A DNA stretch of 64,000 bases from Undaria pinnatifida (Eukaryota > Sar > Phaeophyceae > Laminariales > Alariaceae): positions 5,906,078-5,970,077 of the forward strand of contig JABAKD010000024.1 of the NCBI GenBank assembly GCA_012845835.1. The letters are read 5' to 3'. The first letter of the stretch is position 1; every line of letters starts with the position of its first letter. The notes below the pieces were generated by a model. The model was not told the DNA's origin, made no database searches, and worked only from the letters and a program-made list of their open reading frames with translations. Below, one piece after another: positions 39,501 through 46,400 of the stretch. Made by a program: the position numbers and the translations under genes.

Positions 39501-42044
39501 ACAACCACACCACACTACCGCCACCAGCAATACTCTACTACTCACGTAAATGCGTAGATGCGTCTACTACTGATGTATGCATAGCCTATATTGCTGTACT
39601 CGACAGCAGTTGGAACAGAAACAAAGCCACAGCTAGAGTGAACTCCAGGCCGGGAAAAATCGACCTCCCCCATCGCGGGAGTGGCATAAACGACGAGCTA
39701 TATAGGCGGTAGTTACACTACGGGGACATTTACGACCCATCCCCGGGTTTCAGGTGGTGCGCTTGGCACATCCCCCCCCCATGCGTCCTCTCCAGCACAC
39801 CAGGCAGCTCCGACATACCAGCCCGCAATAAGAGCTAAACCTAGCGGAAAGCCACGACTGCGGGGAAAGCCCGTACCCATCCCCGGGCTTTAGGCTATGC
39901 GTTTGCATATTCCCGGCACATTCGTCTTCTCCAGCACACCAGCCAGCTCCCACAGACCAGCGTGCGACGACAGAGAAGCTCTGTGGCGAGGACTGCGAGT
40001 TGGCTGGACGTTACGGCTAAGTTATCAGTTTTTTTTTTGTTTTTTTTATCCTCCGGCGGATGAGGAAAAATAAAGCTTTAGCTCACCACACTTCCACGTA
40101 TTTTCATACGCGTCGTGTGTCGATTTAACTCAGTTGCTTTCGCAGCCCAACGCTAGCTGGCGAACCCTTCGGGTCCCATTGTAGGTATAGCGTAAGCTGT
40201 CCCTATCAGTGGTCTTCGTTACAACCCCGGCAGCGCAAGCTGCCGTAGTATACGGATGCGGGTGTAAGTTATCAGATACCACTTGGGCAGCGGAGTAAGA
40301 CACAACTGACTGGCTTAGGTATTAATACAAAATGACACGTCGAGCGATAACCGCGTCAGTCAGACGCAAACACGCACAGCTCCCCAAAAATACCGCCCGC
40401 TAAAATAACTGTCAAACCTAGCCAAGTAGACGAATACGTATAGTCGGCGACTTATAGTCAGCCAACTGATGACTTGCGGTCAGCCACTTCCCAGCCCTAC
40501 TCGCGGCAGCTTCTCGGGTCGCGCACATGGTGGTATAGACCGGCCGAACCTCGCCGATGCAGATCTCACAGCGCTTGAGACAATCGCTGCAGCCCTCTCA
40601 CACGACAACTAAGCCCCAATCCCAACCCTGACCCTAATCCGAAACACGAGGCCTGAAACCCGGGGATGGTCCCTAAATGTCCCCGAAGTCATGCTTCGAG
40701 ATCGACAACTAACCCTAACCCCAAACGCAACGACTGAAACCCCGGGATGGCTCCTAAATGTTCCTTTGGTCGTGGCTTATATCTCGCCTCACAACCGTAA
40801 CCCCCACCCTAAGTCGAAACGTAAGCTGGAAACCCGGGGATGGCCCCGAAATGTCTCTGTAGTCGTGACTTAAGTCAAGCCTACGAAGCCATGACGGGAT
40901 TGTCTGGCACTTGTTAATTCTCGAACTGCGAGGGGCACAGCCGAGAGGCAGCTACCGCAGGGTACCCAGGGATACCCTTACAACACCTTGAAAAAATAAA
41001 GTCATGCGACACCTTTTGGTCAAGTTCTATGATATCTTCTACGTCTTCCCAGACCCAGCACGACCCCAACCCTAACCCTAACCTATTAATAGCGCCAGCA
41101 CTAGAGGTCAGCCGGGGCAGTCGCGCTGTTCCGCGGCGTGTTCGATGGCGTTTTCACAAAAAAAAGCGGGCGGTCGAAAGGCCAGCCTCGACCAATCAGA
41201 CGGTGGTGCTGCAAGAGTGATTTTTACAAGGTGCTGTAAACGCGTGTAACACATTTTGGTCAAGTTCTATCTTGCACGCCAGCCCAGGCCCAGCTCGACC
41301 CTCAAGTCTAACCCTACCCCAACCCTTTGGAGAACTCTACTTCGGTAGGCGCAGTCCGTGTGCTTCGGTTGCGTGTTTGCAACAAAAAGTCGGGCGGCCA
41401 AAAGGCCAACATCGACGAATCAGACAGCAGTGGTGTTTGCACGATTATAATCACAAGGTAGTGTTGCATTTAAGAGCCCCCCTATAGCAGTAGGTCTACT
41501 GCTGCCAAGTAGGTCTACCAGTAGGTCTACAGCTATATGCAGAAGGTCTATGGATGTACCCGTAGCCAGTAGGCGGCTGCTGTACCCAGCAAGTCAACGG
41601 CTGAAGCCAGTAAGCCTGCTATCAATAGTGCAGTACCAGGTACTCAGCAGGTCCACTATTGCACCCGAGCAGGTCTACTGCTCTACGCAAAAAGTGCACT
41701 AATGCTGTACCCAGGTCTACTGCTGTGCAGTTAGAACCATGTTCAAACGCGAATAACAAAATAGCAAAGTAGGATGAACGATTGAAGCTCGCAATCGCCC
41801 ATTCACAGAGCCAGCGACCAAGCCAAAAGGCGGGACAAACCACCAAACTGACGTTTTTCAATAAAACCACCAAAAATGCGAAAATACGCGTACCACAGCA
41901 GTGAATGCACGACGCAAGCTCACGTTTGTTCCAGAACGGGTACCGGAAGGCCTCTTGGGGCGGGCTGCCCTCGTCTGCGATGATCACAGCCACGCCTATG
42001 ACGTCGTGATAGAACCTTGGCAGGTCCGCACCTCCAGCGGCCAT
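18138..42044 (-). CDS. NPRL3: NPRL3-like GATOR1 complex subunit, about 15 exons over 24 kb
   Basis: Nitrogen permease regulator 3-like protein. In other eukaryotes NPRL3 pairs with NPRL2 in GATOR1, which restrains TORC1 when amino acids are low, at the lysosome or vacuole. Exons in transcript order: 42044-41924, 38970-38840, 35157-35086, 33569-33270, 32226-31968, 29130-29051, 28436-28344, 27292-27175, 24520-24440, 24215-24126, 23582-23523, 22619-21924, 20010-19953, 19700-19610, 18264-18138. Identification comes from the ordered series of NPRL3-type segments: VAVIIADEG...FRYPF, LDGLRFISRPVQ, FFDLVFAVV, HEEE, SPQVRKLIETANP, ARHMVFWGDGRVIDALCGTNRYM-like helix, SPVMAEFSAKFP, VLTFLLRRDLLVQ and APFFRGKLSFREVVW. 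Phases agree throughout except between the exons at 35086 and 33569, so a short exon there is missing or a site is wrong. Roughly 790 residues. Identification is from memory of the family. Confidence 0.78.
18370..18495. repeat. ACACA/ACGCAAC pentamer-type repeat in the last NPRL3 intron
   Basis: Runs of CACAACACAACGCAACAC. A Cys-rich minus-strand frame over it is an artefact. Confidence 0.85.
20148..20225. repeat. Imperfect palindrome in an NPRL3 intron
   Basis: GTAGTGCCGGTTGCCGCTAT opposes AAAGCGGCAACCAGCACTAC. Related half-sites lie at 20072-20095 and 20365-20398. Confidence 0.6.
21817..21904 (+). mobile_element. Family E short element near an NPRL3 exon
   Basis: GTAACGCCTTCACGACTGGG ... 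AATACAGGGAGGGGTTTTGA ... GGGTTAA. It ends 20 bp from the exon boundary at 21924. Confidence 0.7.
22325..22500 (-). repeat. NPRL3: Coding hexanucleotide repeat (Asn-Thr)n in NPRL3
   Basis: AACACC-type repeat in frame in the exon 21924-22619 encodes alternating Asn-Thr with Ala and Ser. The same hexamer forms intronic arrays at 36065-36320 and near 34435-34475. Confidence 0.8.
22687..22745 (+). repeat. Family B dispersed element, short copy
   Basis: CATTTGTTGCTTGCCTTAGT ... ATCCCTTTCGAGACGGAGCG between two G-rich tracts. Confidence 0.65.
23780..23848 (+). repeat. Family B dispersed element, short copy
   Basis: AGTCAGTTGTTGTTCACCTT ... ATCCCTTTTGAGATGGAGCA after a G-rich stretch. Confidence 0.6.
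24888..24965 (+). repeat. Family D 3' end fragment in an NPRL3 intron
   Basis: ACGCAGCTTGCAAAGATGAG then TATTAACCCTTAAATTGATC and GAGCTCACAGCTGACGTAGC. Confidence 0.65.
25150..25420. repeat. GACCCG-type minisatellite
   Basis: Repeats of GGGTCGGATCACGTCTCGCG, then CCCGACCCGACCC and CCCGCGGGTTTTGG blocks, in an NPRL3 intron. Confidence 0.8.
25734..26010 (+). mobile_element. TIR element family A, copy in an NPRL3 intron
   Basis: Left end GACACATGCTACGATAAAAG, right end CTACCTCTATCGTAGCGAGA. Interior ATAAATGGGGCGTATTTCCG and CCCGTCATTCAGAAACC are close to the copy at 6539. Confidence 0.7.
26445..27150. repeat. GACCCG-type minisatellite, ~20-bp unit
   Basis: About 25 units of GGGAAAAGTGACCCGACCC with substitutions over roughly 550 bp, preceded by related sequence. 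It ends 25 bp from the NPRL3 exon at 27175. Confidence 0.85.
27175..35157 (-). CDS. NPRL3: NPRL3 exons 3-8 (middle part)
   Basis: Exon 35157-35086 encodes LTPKRGDHLRTAAFFDLVFA. Exon 33569-33270 carries a Val/Gly/Glu low-complexity insert, then SRAICHEEELN. Exon 32226-31968 continues FITKSGKELLAAKD. Exon 29130-29051 encodes EHQMAQDLRTLFEGL. Exon 28436-28344 encodes KIPDARRYETLLLREE. Exon 27292-27175 encodes SPQVRKLIETANPHQTFEEM. The order follows known NPRL3 proteins. The last exon uses acceptor CGAATAG and donor CAG/GTGCCC, both weak but the only choice that keeps frame. The join between the first two exons does not keep phase as drawn. Confidence 0.7.
27545..27862 (+). mobile_element. Possible tRNA-derived SINE (family G), second copy
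   Basis: CTGGTGGTTCAATTGTAAGC (A-box-like) and ATAGGTTCGAGCGC (B-box-like), then a body with CGAGAGCACGAGTTAGCG and GTGACCACGGCTTGTCCAGA. Confidence 0.45.
29838..31200 (-). repeat. NPRL3: Array of six decayed copies of the end of an NPRL3 exon
   Basis: On the minus strand six segments resemble the last ~90 bp of the exon at 31968-32226 plus its donor: 30909-31010 (SDGNALESVHMRETRVQAER), 30430-30530, 30062-30140, 29838-29940, and shorter 31129-31200 and 30615-30690. C-rich stretches with CGCCTCCATACAAAAATCAA separate them. All are within one intron. Most keep the RETVME-type end. Confidence 0.7.
30770..30872 (-). repeat. Family B dispersed element, reverse, beside the exon-echo array
   Basis: GAACGGAGCTCCGTCTCAAA ... 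AAGGCAAGCAAAAAACGAGC, then a C-rich tract. Confidence 0.6.
31325..31536 (+). repeat. Family C dispersed element with C-rich tail
   Basis: ACGAGCGGTTCTCAAAACAA ... AACACCTCACGGCGCTTCAC ... TCGTCCCGGCATAGTAGGGA ... TGCATGAATGAGTAA then a C-run. Matches 51725-51918. Confidence 0.7.
31640..31895 (-). repeat. Family B dispersed element with C-rich tail
   Basis: GATCGCTATCCTAGGAGATA ... GTGCTCCGTCTCCAAAGGGA ... AAGGCAAGCAACAAATGAGT followed by a C-rich tract. Matches 35603-35850 in reverse. Confidence 0.7.
32302..32420 (+). repeat. Family B dispersed element
   Basis: G-rich tract, then TAACTCATTTTTTGCTCGCT ... TTCCTTTCGAGACGGAGCAC ... AACTCATCAT. Confidence 0.65.
33841..33990 (+). repeat. Family B dispersed element
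   Basis: Follows a 230-bp G-rich tract. CACTTAGTTGTTGCTCGCCT ... AACCCTTTCGAGACGGAGCA ... ACACCTCCAACATCCGGGCG. Confidence 0.65.
34004..34110 (+). repeat. Family F dispersed repeat (copy 1)
   Basis: GGCATGTTTTACAGCGCTGT ... ACGCCACCCCAATATACATT ... GCGTCTCGGTGCCAACCAAG. Inverse of 63885-63985. Confidence 0.75.
34683..35060 (-). mobile_element. TIR element family A, reverse, carrying a nested family-E element
   Basis: Begins GACGCATGCTACGATAGAGG, contains the reverse complements of the family landmarks (TCTCAATGACGGGGCTCC, TACCTAGGCCATGGGG) and ends CCCCTCTATCATAGG. A family-E element occupies 34905-34994. It ends about 25 bp from the NPRL3 exon at 35086. Confidence 0.7.
34905..34994 (+). 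mobile_element. Family E short element nested in a family-A element
   Basis: TTAGCCCCTTTACAACTGGA ... GTACAAGGGGGGTCCGGGGG ... GGGGTTAA. Confidence 0.75.
35603..35850 (+). repeat. Family B dispersed element, longest forward copy
   Basis: G-rich tract, then GTACTCATTTGTTGCTTGCC, CCACGCATCCCTTTCGAGAC, GCACTCATTACGTCTTATTC and ATCTCCTAGGATCGCGATCG. Confidence 0.7.
36065..36320. repeat. (CCAACA)n microsatellite in an NPRL3 intron
   Basis: CACCAACACCAACACCAACA repeated with slips to CACCCAACACC over 250 bp. Confidence 0.9.
36594..36645 (-). repeat. NPRL3: Decayed copy of the 3' end of NPRL3 exon 2
   Basis: Minus strand reads ATCTCGATGGCGTGCGGTTT then ATCGACCGCGCTGTTTAG, i.e. LDGVRFIDRAV, against the real LDGLRFISRPVQ at 38840. 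It lies 2.2 kb downstream in the same intron. Confidence 0.65.
36990..37095 (-). mobile_element. Family G fragment, reverse
   Basis: Reverse complement contains GTGACCACTGCTTGTCCACA and AAGGTCGCTGAAGG, matching the 3' body of 27545-27862. Confidence 0.4.
37124..37797 (+). CDS. Two overlapping unknown ORFs in an AT-richer island, NPRL3 intron
   Basis: ORF 37124-37549 (141 residues) includes MKSGFRREKTPWNKHGIILV and KTILVVDKTSSIGFVAGAFL. ORF 37537-37797 (86 residues) overlaps it by 13 bp and ends ATPKLLAAKLLSAVADTALN. They sit opposite to NPRL3. The stretch is visibly more AT-rich than its surroundings, suggesting an insertion. I do not recognise either protein. Either could be a decayed mobile-element gene. 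Confidence 0.3.
38275..38352 (+). repeat. Family D 3' end, subfamily MSIDPKFVELTADVL
   Basis: CGCAGCTTGCAAAGATGAGT then TTGACCCGAAATTCGTCGAA and CACGGCTGACGTCCTTGAAA. Almost the same string occurs at 14450-14512. Confidence 0.7.
38665..38753 (+). mobile_element. Family E short element
   Basis: TTAACGCCTTTACAACTGGA ... TATAGGGAGGGAGTTTGAGG ... GGGGTTAA. It lies just downstream (in transcript sense) of NPRL3 exon 2. Confidence 0.75.
38840..42044 (-). CDS. NPRL3: NPRL3 exons 1-2 (N-terminal longin-like part)
   Basis: Exon 1 (42044-41924) starts at an ATG in context ACAACATGGCC and encodes MAAGGADLPRFYHDVIGVAV then IIADEGSPPQEAFRYPFWNK. The FRYPF motif is characteristic of the NPRL3 N-terminus. 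Donor AAC/GTGAGC leaves one base that pairs exactly with the two-base start of exon 2 (38970-38840), which encodes DRISPESLTQLLKANRAL and LDGLRFISRPVQ and ends CAG/GTATGA. Intron 1 is about 2.95 kb. Confidence 0.78.
39248..39348 (+). repeat. ~45-bp tandem duplication in NPRL3 intron 1
   Basis: GTCAGTCAAGGCAAAGTATT at about 39254 and 39299, each followed by GACAAATTGCCGTC or GAAAAATTGCCGTC and GGTCAAGGGGTC. Confidence 0.75.
40605..40875 (+). repeat. Three ~90-bp tandem units with telomere-like start
   Basis: Each has CAACTAACCCTAACCCC-type sequence, then GAAACCCGGGGATGGNCCC and AAATGTCCC. Reverse-oriented relatives are at 39725-39960, around CCATCCCCGGGTTTCAGG. Confidence 0.65.
41000..41470 (+). 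repeat. ~230-bp tandem duplication with telomere-like core
   Basis: TTTTGGTCAAGTTCTAT occurs at 41011 and 41258, then GACCCCAACCCTAACCCTAA or a degenerate form, then GCGGGCGGTCGAAAGGCCA. Confidence 0.7.
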
Positions 42045-43456
42045 GTTGTTGTAGTTGCTGCTGCTACAGCAGTAGTGCGGCTGCTGCTGTTTGACGAAGT
42101 ATTTACCTTTTGGATTGATTGACACCCTGTTCCAGTTCGTATTTTGAACTGTCTATCGACACGCTCCACGATCTAAGAGTTTGGAAGGCCAGCTGCGTTG
42201 CTACGGTTGGGTCGTGGCCTGTCCATTTGCGATGGAGAAAGCGCCGCCGCCGTACTCCCTACGGGGCGGTGGGGCAACAAACTTGTCAACATGTCCACTT
42301 GACTTGCTTGATCCTATATGGGAGAGATGGATCGTATGCCGTCCGACTATTTACAAAACCCTCCTTCTAAATTTCTTAATCATTCCTCGCTGCTCGCTGC
42401 TTTCCGCTAAAGCTACTTTCCACTTTCGACTCTCAGGCAGCGCACAATCGTCCATCAGCGTTGTTGTTTGGCAGGTAGCAGCTCCAGCGTTTGTTCAAAC
42501 CACTCCGAAACACTTCCAAACTACAGAATAGCGCGATATAGGAGTCATCAGTTCAATGCCAGGTAGTAGGGTTGAAGTACGCAATTCCAAATCCGGCACT
42601 CCCGGCCAGATCTTGCAACCTTGTAGTCGTACGCATTTTGCGCTCGTCTTATCTGTGACCAATAAACGTGTTATTATTGTTGTTCTCACATTTTAACTCG
42701 CACAATCAAGTCCGTGGTCACAGGACAGGCTCCAGTCACTCTGGAGCTGAGGAATACCCCAGGGAAAAAACACAAACCAAAGGTGGTACGTGTAGGAACA
42801 CTTGATGTTCTGATGAACTACTTGAACATCTTGGGAGGTAAGTCCAGCCTTACATCTCCCACATGCCCCTTGTCACCCCCCCATGCATACAGCAACATAC
42901 CAGCACACAGCAGCACAGCTAGCAGCACACCACTACATAGAGCAACCTTCTACAGCACCAGCGGTGGTCCAGCATTTTCGTCGGGCACCCTGGCATCCGT
43001 CCATTCTTCTACAGGACTACTATTGGTGGGAAGTTGCGCCGCATATGCACAACATCAAAAACCGAAATCATGAATGGCAACTTTGCAACCTCAACCCCAG
43101 CCGCCAAGGACTAGCACTACTAGTACGCCCTGCCGGCAGAGCGCGTGTGTCATCTGCTATTGGCGAGGCCTTTGGTGAGCCTCGCTTGCAAGGCTCTGGC
43201 TGGTGGCGGGGCATGTCTAGGTGAAAGAACAAACAGGAATAGGACAGGGCAATTTGCTACTTCCTTATTTCTGATGCAGTTATTTCTGGAGCCTCAAAAC
43301 TACAAAAATATTCGCCAGAAATAATAGTCTCTCAATTTTTTTCTATAATATAGTCTAGTACTTTTGCATCCGGGAACAAGGAAAAGGAAACCTCCTCAAA
43401 CTGGTTGCTTCCGTGCCAAGCAACGGAGGAGAACAGCCAGCAACACCACACAGATC
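42045..43456. promoter_or_regulatory. Divergent intergenic region between NPRL3 and the MAPKKK
   Basis: The two start codons face away from each other and are 1.41 kb apart, so this interval must hold both promoters and 5' untranslated regions. I see no clear TATA box or other defined element. An AATAAA lies near 42660. A possible unrelated exon at 42712-42837 sits within it. Confidence 0.5.
42712..42837 (+). CDS. Possible orphan exon with Sm-like character
   Basis: Between a possible acceptor (CACAATCAAG, before 42711) and a strong donor (GGGAG/GTAAGTCC) is an open frame without ATG. It reads VTLELRNTPGKKHKPK and then RVGTLDVLMNYLNILGG. The pattern of hydrophobic strand, Gly-Thr-Leu and Met-Asn resembles the Sm1 motif of Sm/LSm proteins, with a basic insertion. 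No flanking exons were found. It might be a fragment of another gene, an untranslated first exon of the MAPKKK, or chance. Confidence 0.25.
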
Positions 43457-46400
43457 ATGGCCTCCTCGGAGGAGGAAGGACGCAGCGCCGACACCAAGAA
43501 GGTGAGCCCTTCCCCCCCCCACCCCTGTTCGCTTGCTTGCTTGATGCTGTTGCCGCCGCCGCGTGCTTTACCGAGGTCCCCCTAGATGGCATCATCTCCT
43601 CGAGCACAGCATAAAAGACAAAAAAAAAAACAGACAGGAGGAATAGGACCAAATGATTAGACTTCTTGTGGACAACTGGTACCTACCTGGTCAGTGTACT
43701 GGTCAGTGCACAGGGTGCTATAATGGTATTAGTGCATGGGTCTACCGGCACTGCCATGCGCATCCTGCGTGCAGCCTATCTCTCGGCATGCCATGATACG
43801 GACGGCAGCTTGGGATATTTGCCGCGCTCGGGTAGCAAACCGGGCAGCCTACTAGACTAAAACAGCAGCAGCTTGTACTGAGAACCCTTCTGCGGCGTCA
43901 TTGATGACACCGCCCTTCGGCATCCGGCTTGTCGCGGATAGCCTTCGGCCGTAGGACTCCGTTGTATGGGCGGGCTGTACGCACTGTATAGCCCCGGGCT
44001 GCCCGGGCCTTTCTTTGCGAACAGAAACGGCGACATTGTAATTTGTTCCAAACGCCCCCGTCAAAACCAAACGGCTTGCCGGCTTGGACCTGTCCTCTCA
44101 GCACTACAGCACCAGTACCCCTTGTTCTATGTACTAGCGGTAGCTTCGACCCTTCCTTCGGGCATGGTCTGATGTCTGATGTCTTCTGTTTGCTTCCTGT
44201 TGTCTAGTCTGCTGACTGCATGTGGATGATATTGTTCGTTCTACTACTGCTTTCCCAACCCTATCCGGCTTTGCGACATGCCTATGCTGTTTTGGGGTGG
44301 GCTGGCAGGCAGCAAAGCAAGCAAGCTCTGCCGTGGCAGCACGTTCAACCCTTCCTTTCAGCTTTATCGAATGATGTCTGCTGTCTGCCTGCTACCGCCC
44401 ATTAGGTACCTCGGCTATCATGCCGCTGCGGGCAAGCAACTGACACTAATCTGAGTCTGCTGCTGCATGGCGTTGCGTCCCATGTGCTTGTTCCATCCAC
44501 TTTAATAGGTTTATGTACAAGTGACACGGCCCTGTCTCTGCCGCTTTGGGTTTGAAATGAGACAGGCAGACCGCAAGCAAGCAAGCAATCTCTGCCGTAA
44601 CGTTCACCCCCTTCCCTTCAGCATGCCTGCTGTCTGATGTCTGTTGTCCGTCTGCTGCTGCATGCGAATTGTGTTGTTGCGCCCTACCATATGATGATAC
44701 GTCCCATTCGTGTCTGGCCGACATGTCTCTACTGCTGTTTCGGCTTTGAAAGGAGACAAGCAGACGGCAAGAAAACAATCCTGTCGTGCGTTTGCATTAC
44801 GCACAGCTTGCGCTCTATATTGGTACTACAGCAGTAGTCGTGCTTACGTATACGTGAAGTACGAGTGGCTGTTTCCTGTTTTTCCGTATGTACTCGTCGT
44901 ACAAGCAACAACTTCTCTGCCTTCTCTCGTGTCATTGCGTTCGAAAATAGCTTCCATCGCTTGTTCGCCTGTTGAAAAGACCAAAAACGAAAGACGACTT
45001 CTCTCTCACGGCAGCTATCAGGGTAGACTACCGCCGCGTAACGCGCAAGATAACGCACCCCCCATGTACGACGATTTTCTTAGGTGATCTTCTCGAGGAT
45101 GGGGAGAGTGCAAACGCTAGAGCTGTGAGTCGGCCTACCCTACAACCCCTCCCTATACGAATTCCAAGTAAATATATCCCAAAAACGAGCTTCTAGCTAT
45201 AAAAGCATTAAGGCACTAACTAGATACTATTAATAGTCGACTAGTAGTTAGTCGTTTGCTGGAGGCGCCGACTATCCGACTGGTTGGGTTTCCATGCTCG
45301 TGAGAAGTAGGGATGATTGCTGATGTGGAGTGCGTTTTTTCGCTTTATTTTCGGGTTCCCCTCGGGCGGGGGGGGGGGCTGATTTGACTCGCTCTCCTGA
45401 CTTTTAAGTCGGCAAGTCGGCTGCCCATCAGCTCGTTTTGCCAGCCGACTTGCCAACTAAAGTCACTTAGTTGGCTAACGCAGAGGCTAACGGCATCTAC
45501 CGATTAGTTTTTAGTCGCGAAATCCTGCCGACTCAAAGCTCCAGCAAACGCCGAGTAACGCGTCTACGGAAAGAGCGCGACGAGATGAGATCCGTCATTT
45601 TCGATGTATGTGTGCACCAGCTCGTACCCCCCACTACTTGCAATCCTAGAACTGCAGCACCAGTTACCAGCCACACGGTTTGCGGTTCGCGCTTACGCGC
45701 CCACGGCCTTCGGATCGGATGAGGTCCCAACTCCCAGTCCAACCAGAAGCCTGAGCCATAACCTAGCCCCTAAATTATCGGGGGTTGGATGGTGGGATCG
45801 GGGCGTGGGGTGGGATGGGGGCTGGCCAATGAAATGAAGGTGTGGTCTATTGGGGCTGGTCCAATAACGCCTTCAGCCCCTGTGAGACTTCAGAGGGAAA
45901 ATTTGGCGACGATCATTGATGGCTACGGCACCGACCACTGCTGGTTAGCGATGATGCTGTTGGTGTCCGAACGGCCATGATGCAGAGATTCGTACGGGAC
46001 CTGGGCAGCATGATCCTACTCGTATCGCGGCGCGCTCACGCTACCGGTAGACGCTTGAAAATTTCCCAATCGTCGTTTTTTGGTCGTTATACACGGACCC
46101 AAAAAGGTTTAACGCTCAAACGCCGAAAACCCTGATAATTGCATGCGACTTGCACTTTTGGTGCTGCGGTTGTAGGATTGCACGGAGGTCTCGTGTGTAT
46201 CCACTGCTGTCCTCGTTTCGTTTCGTCATCCCGGCTCAGGAATGAAATGTCGCGGAACTGAACGGGCGCTTGAAGCAGGGGTCTACTGCGGCGTGCTATG
46301 CTTTCGGTGGATTCTCCATCTCGTTTTATTGCTGTTGGCCCTTCTGCTGTAGTATTTACTGTATAACATGCCTTATACTATTTCCAAGGCGTTCGTCGCC

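Noticed and set aside
41901-42122. 73-codon plus-strand frame at the NPRL3 start
   Set aside because: It is antisense to NPRL3 exon 1, which has an ATG, the FRYPF motif and a matching donor.
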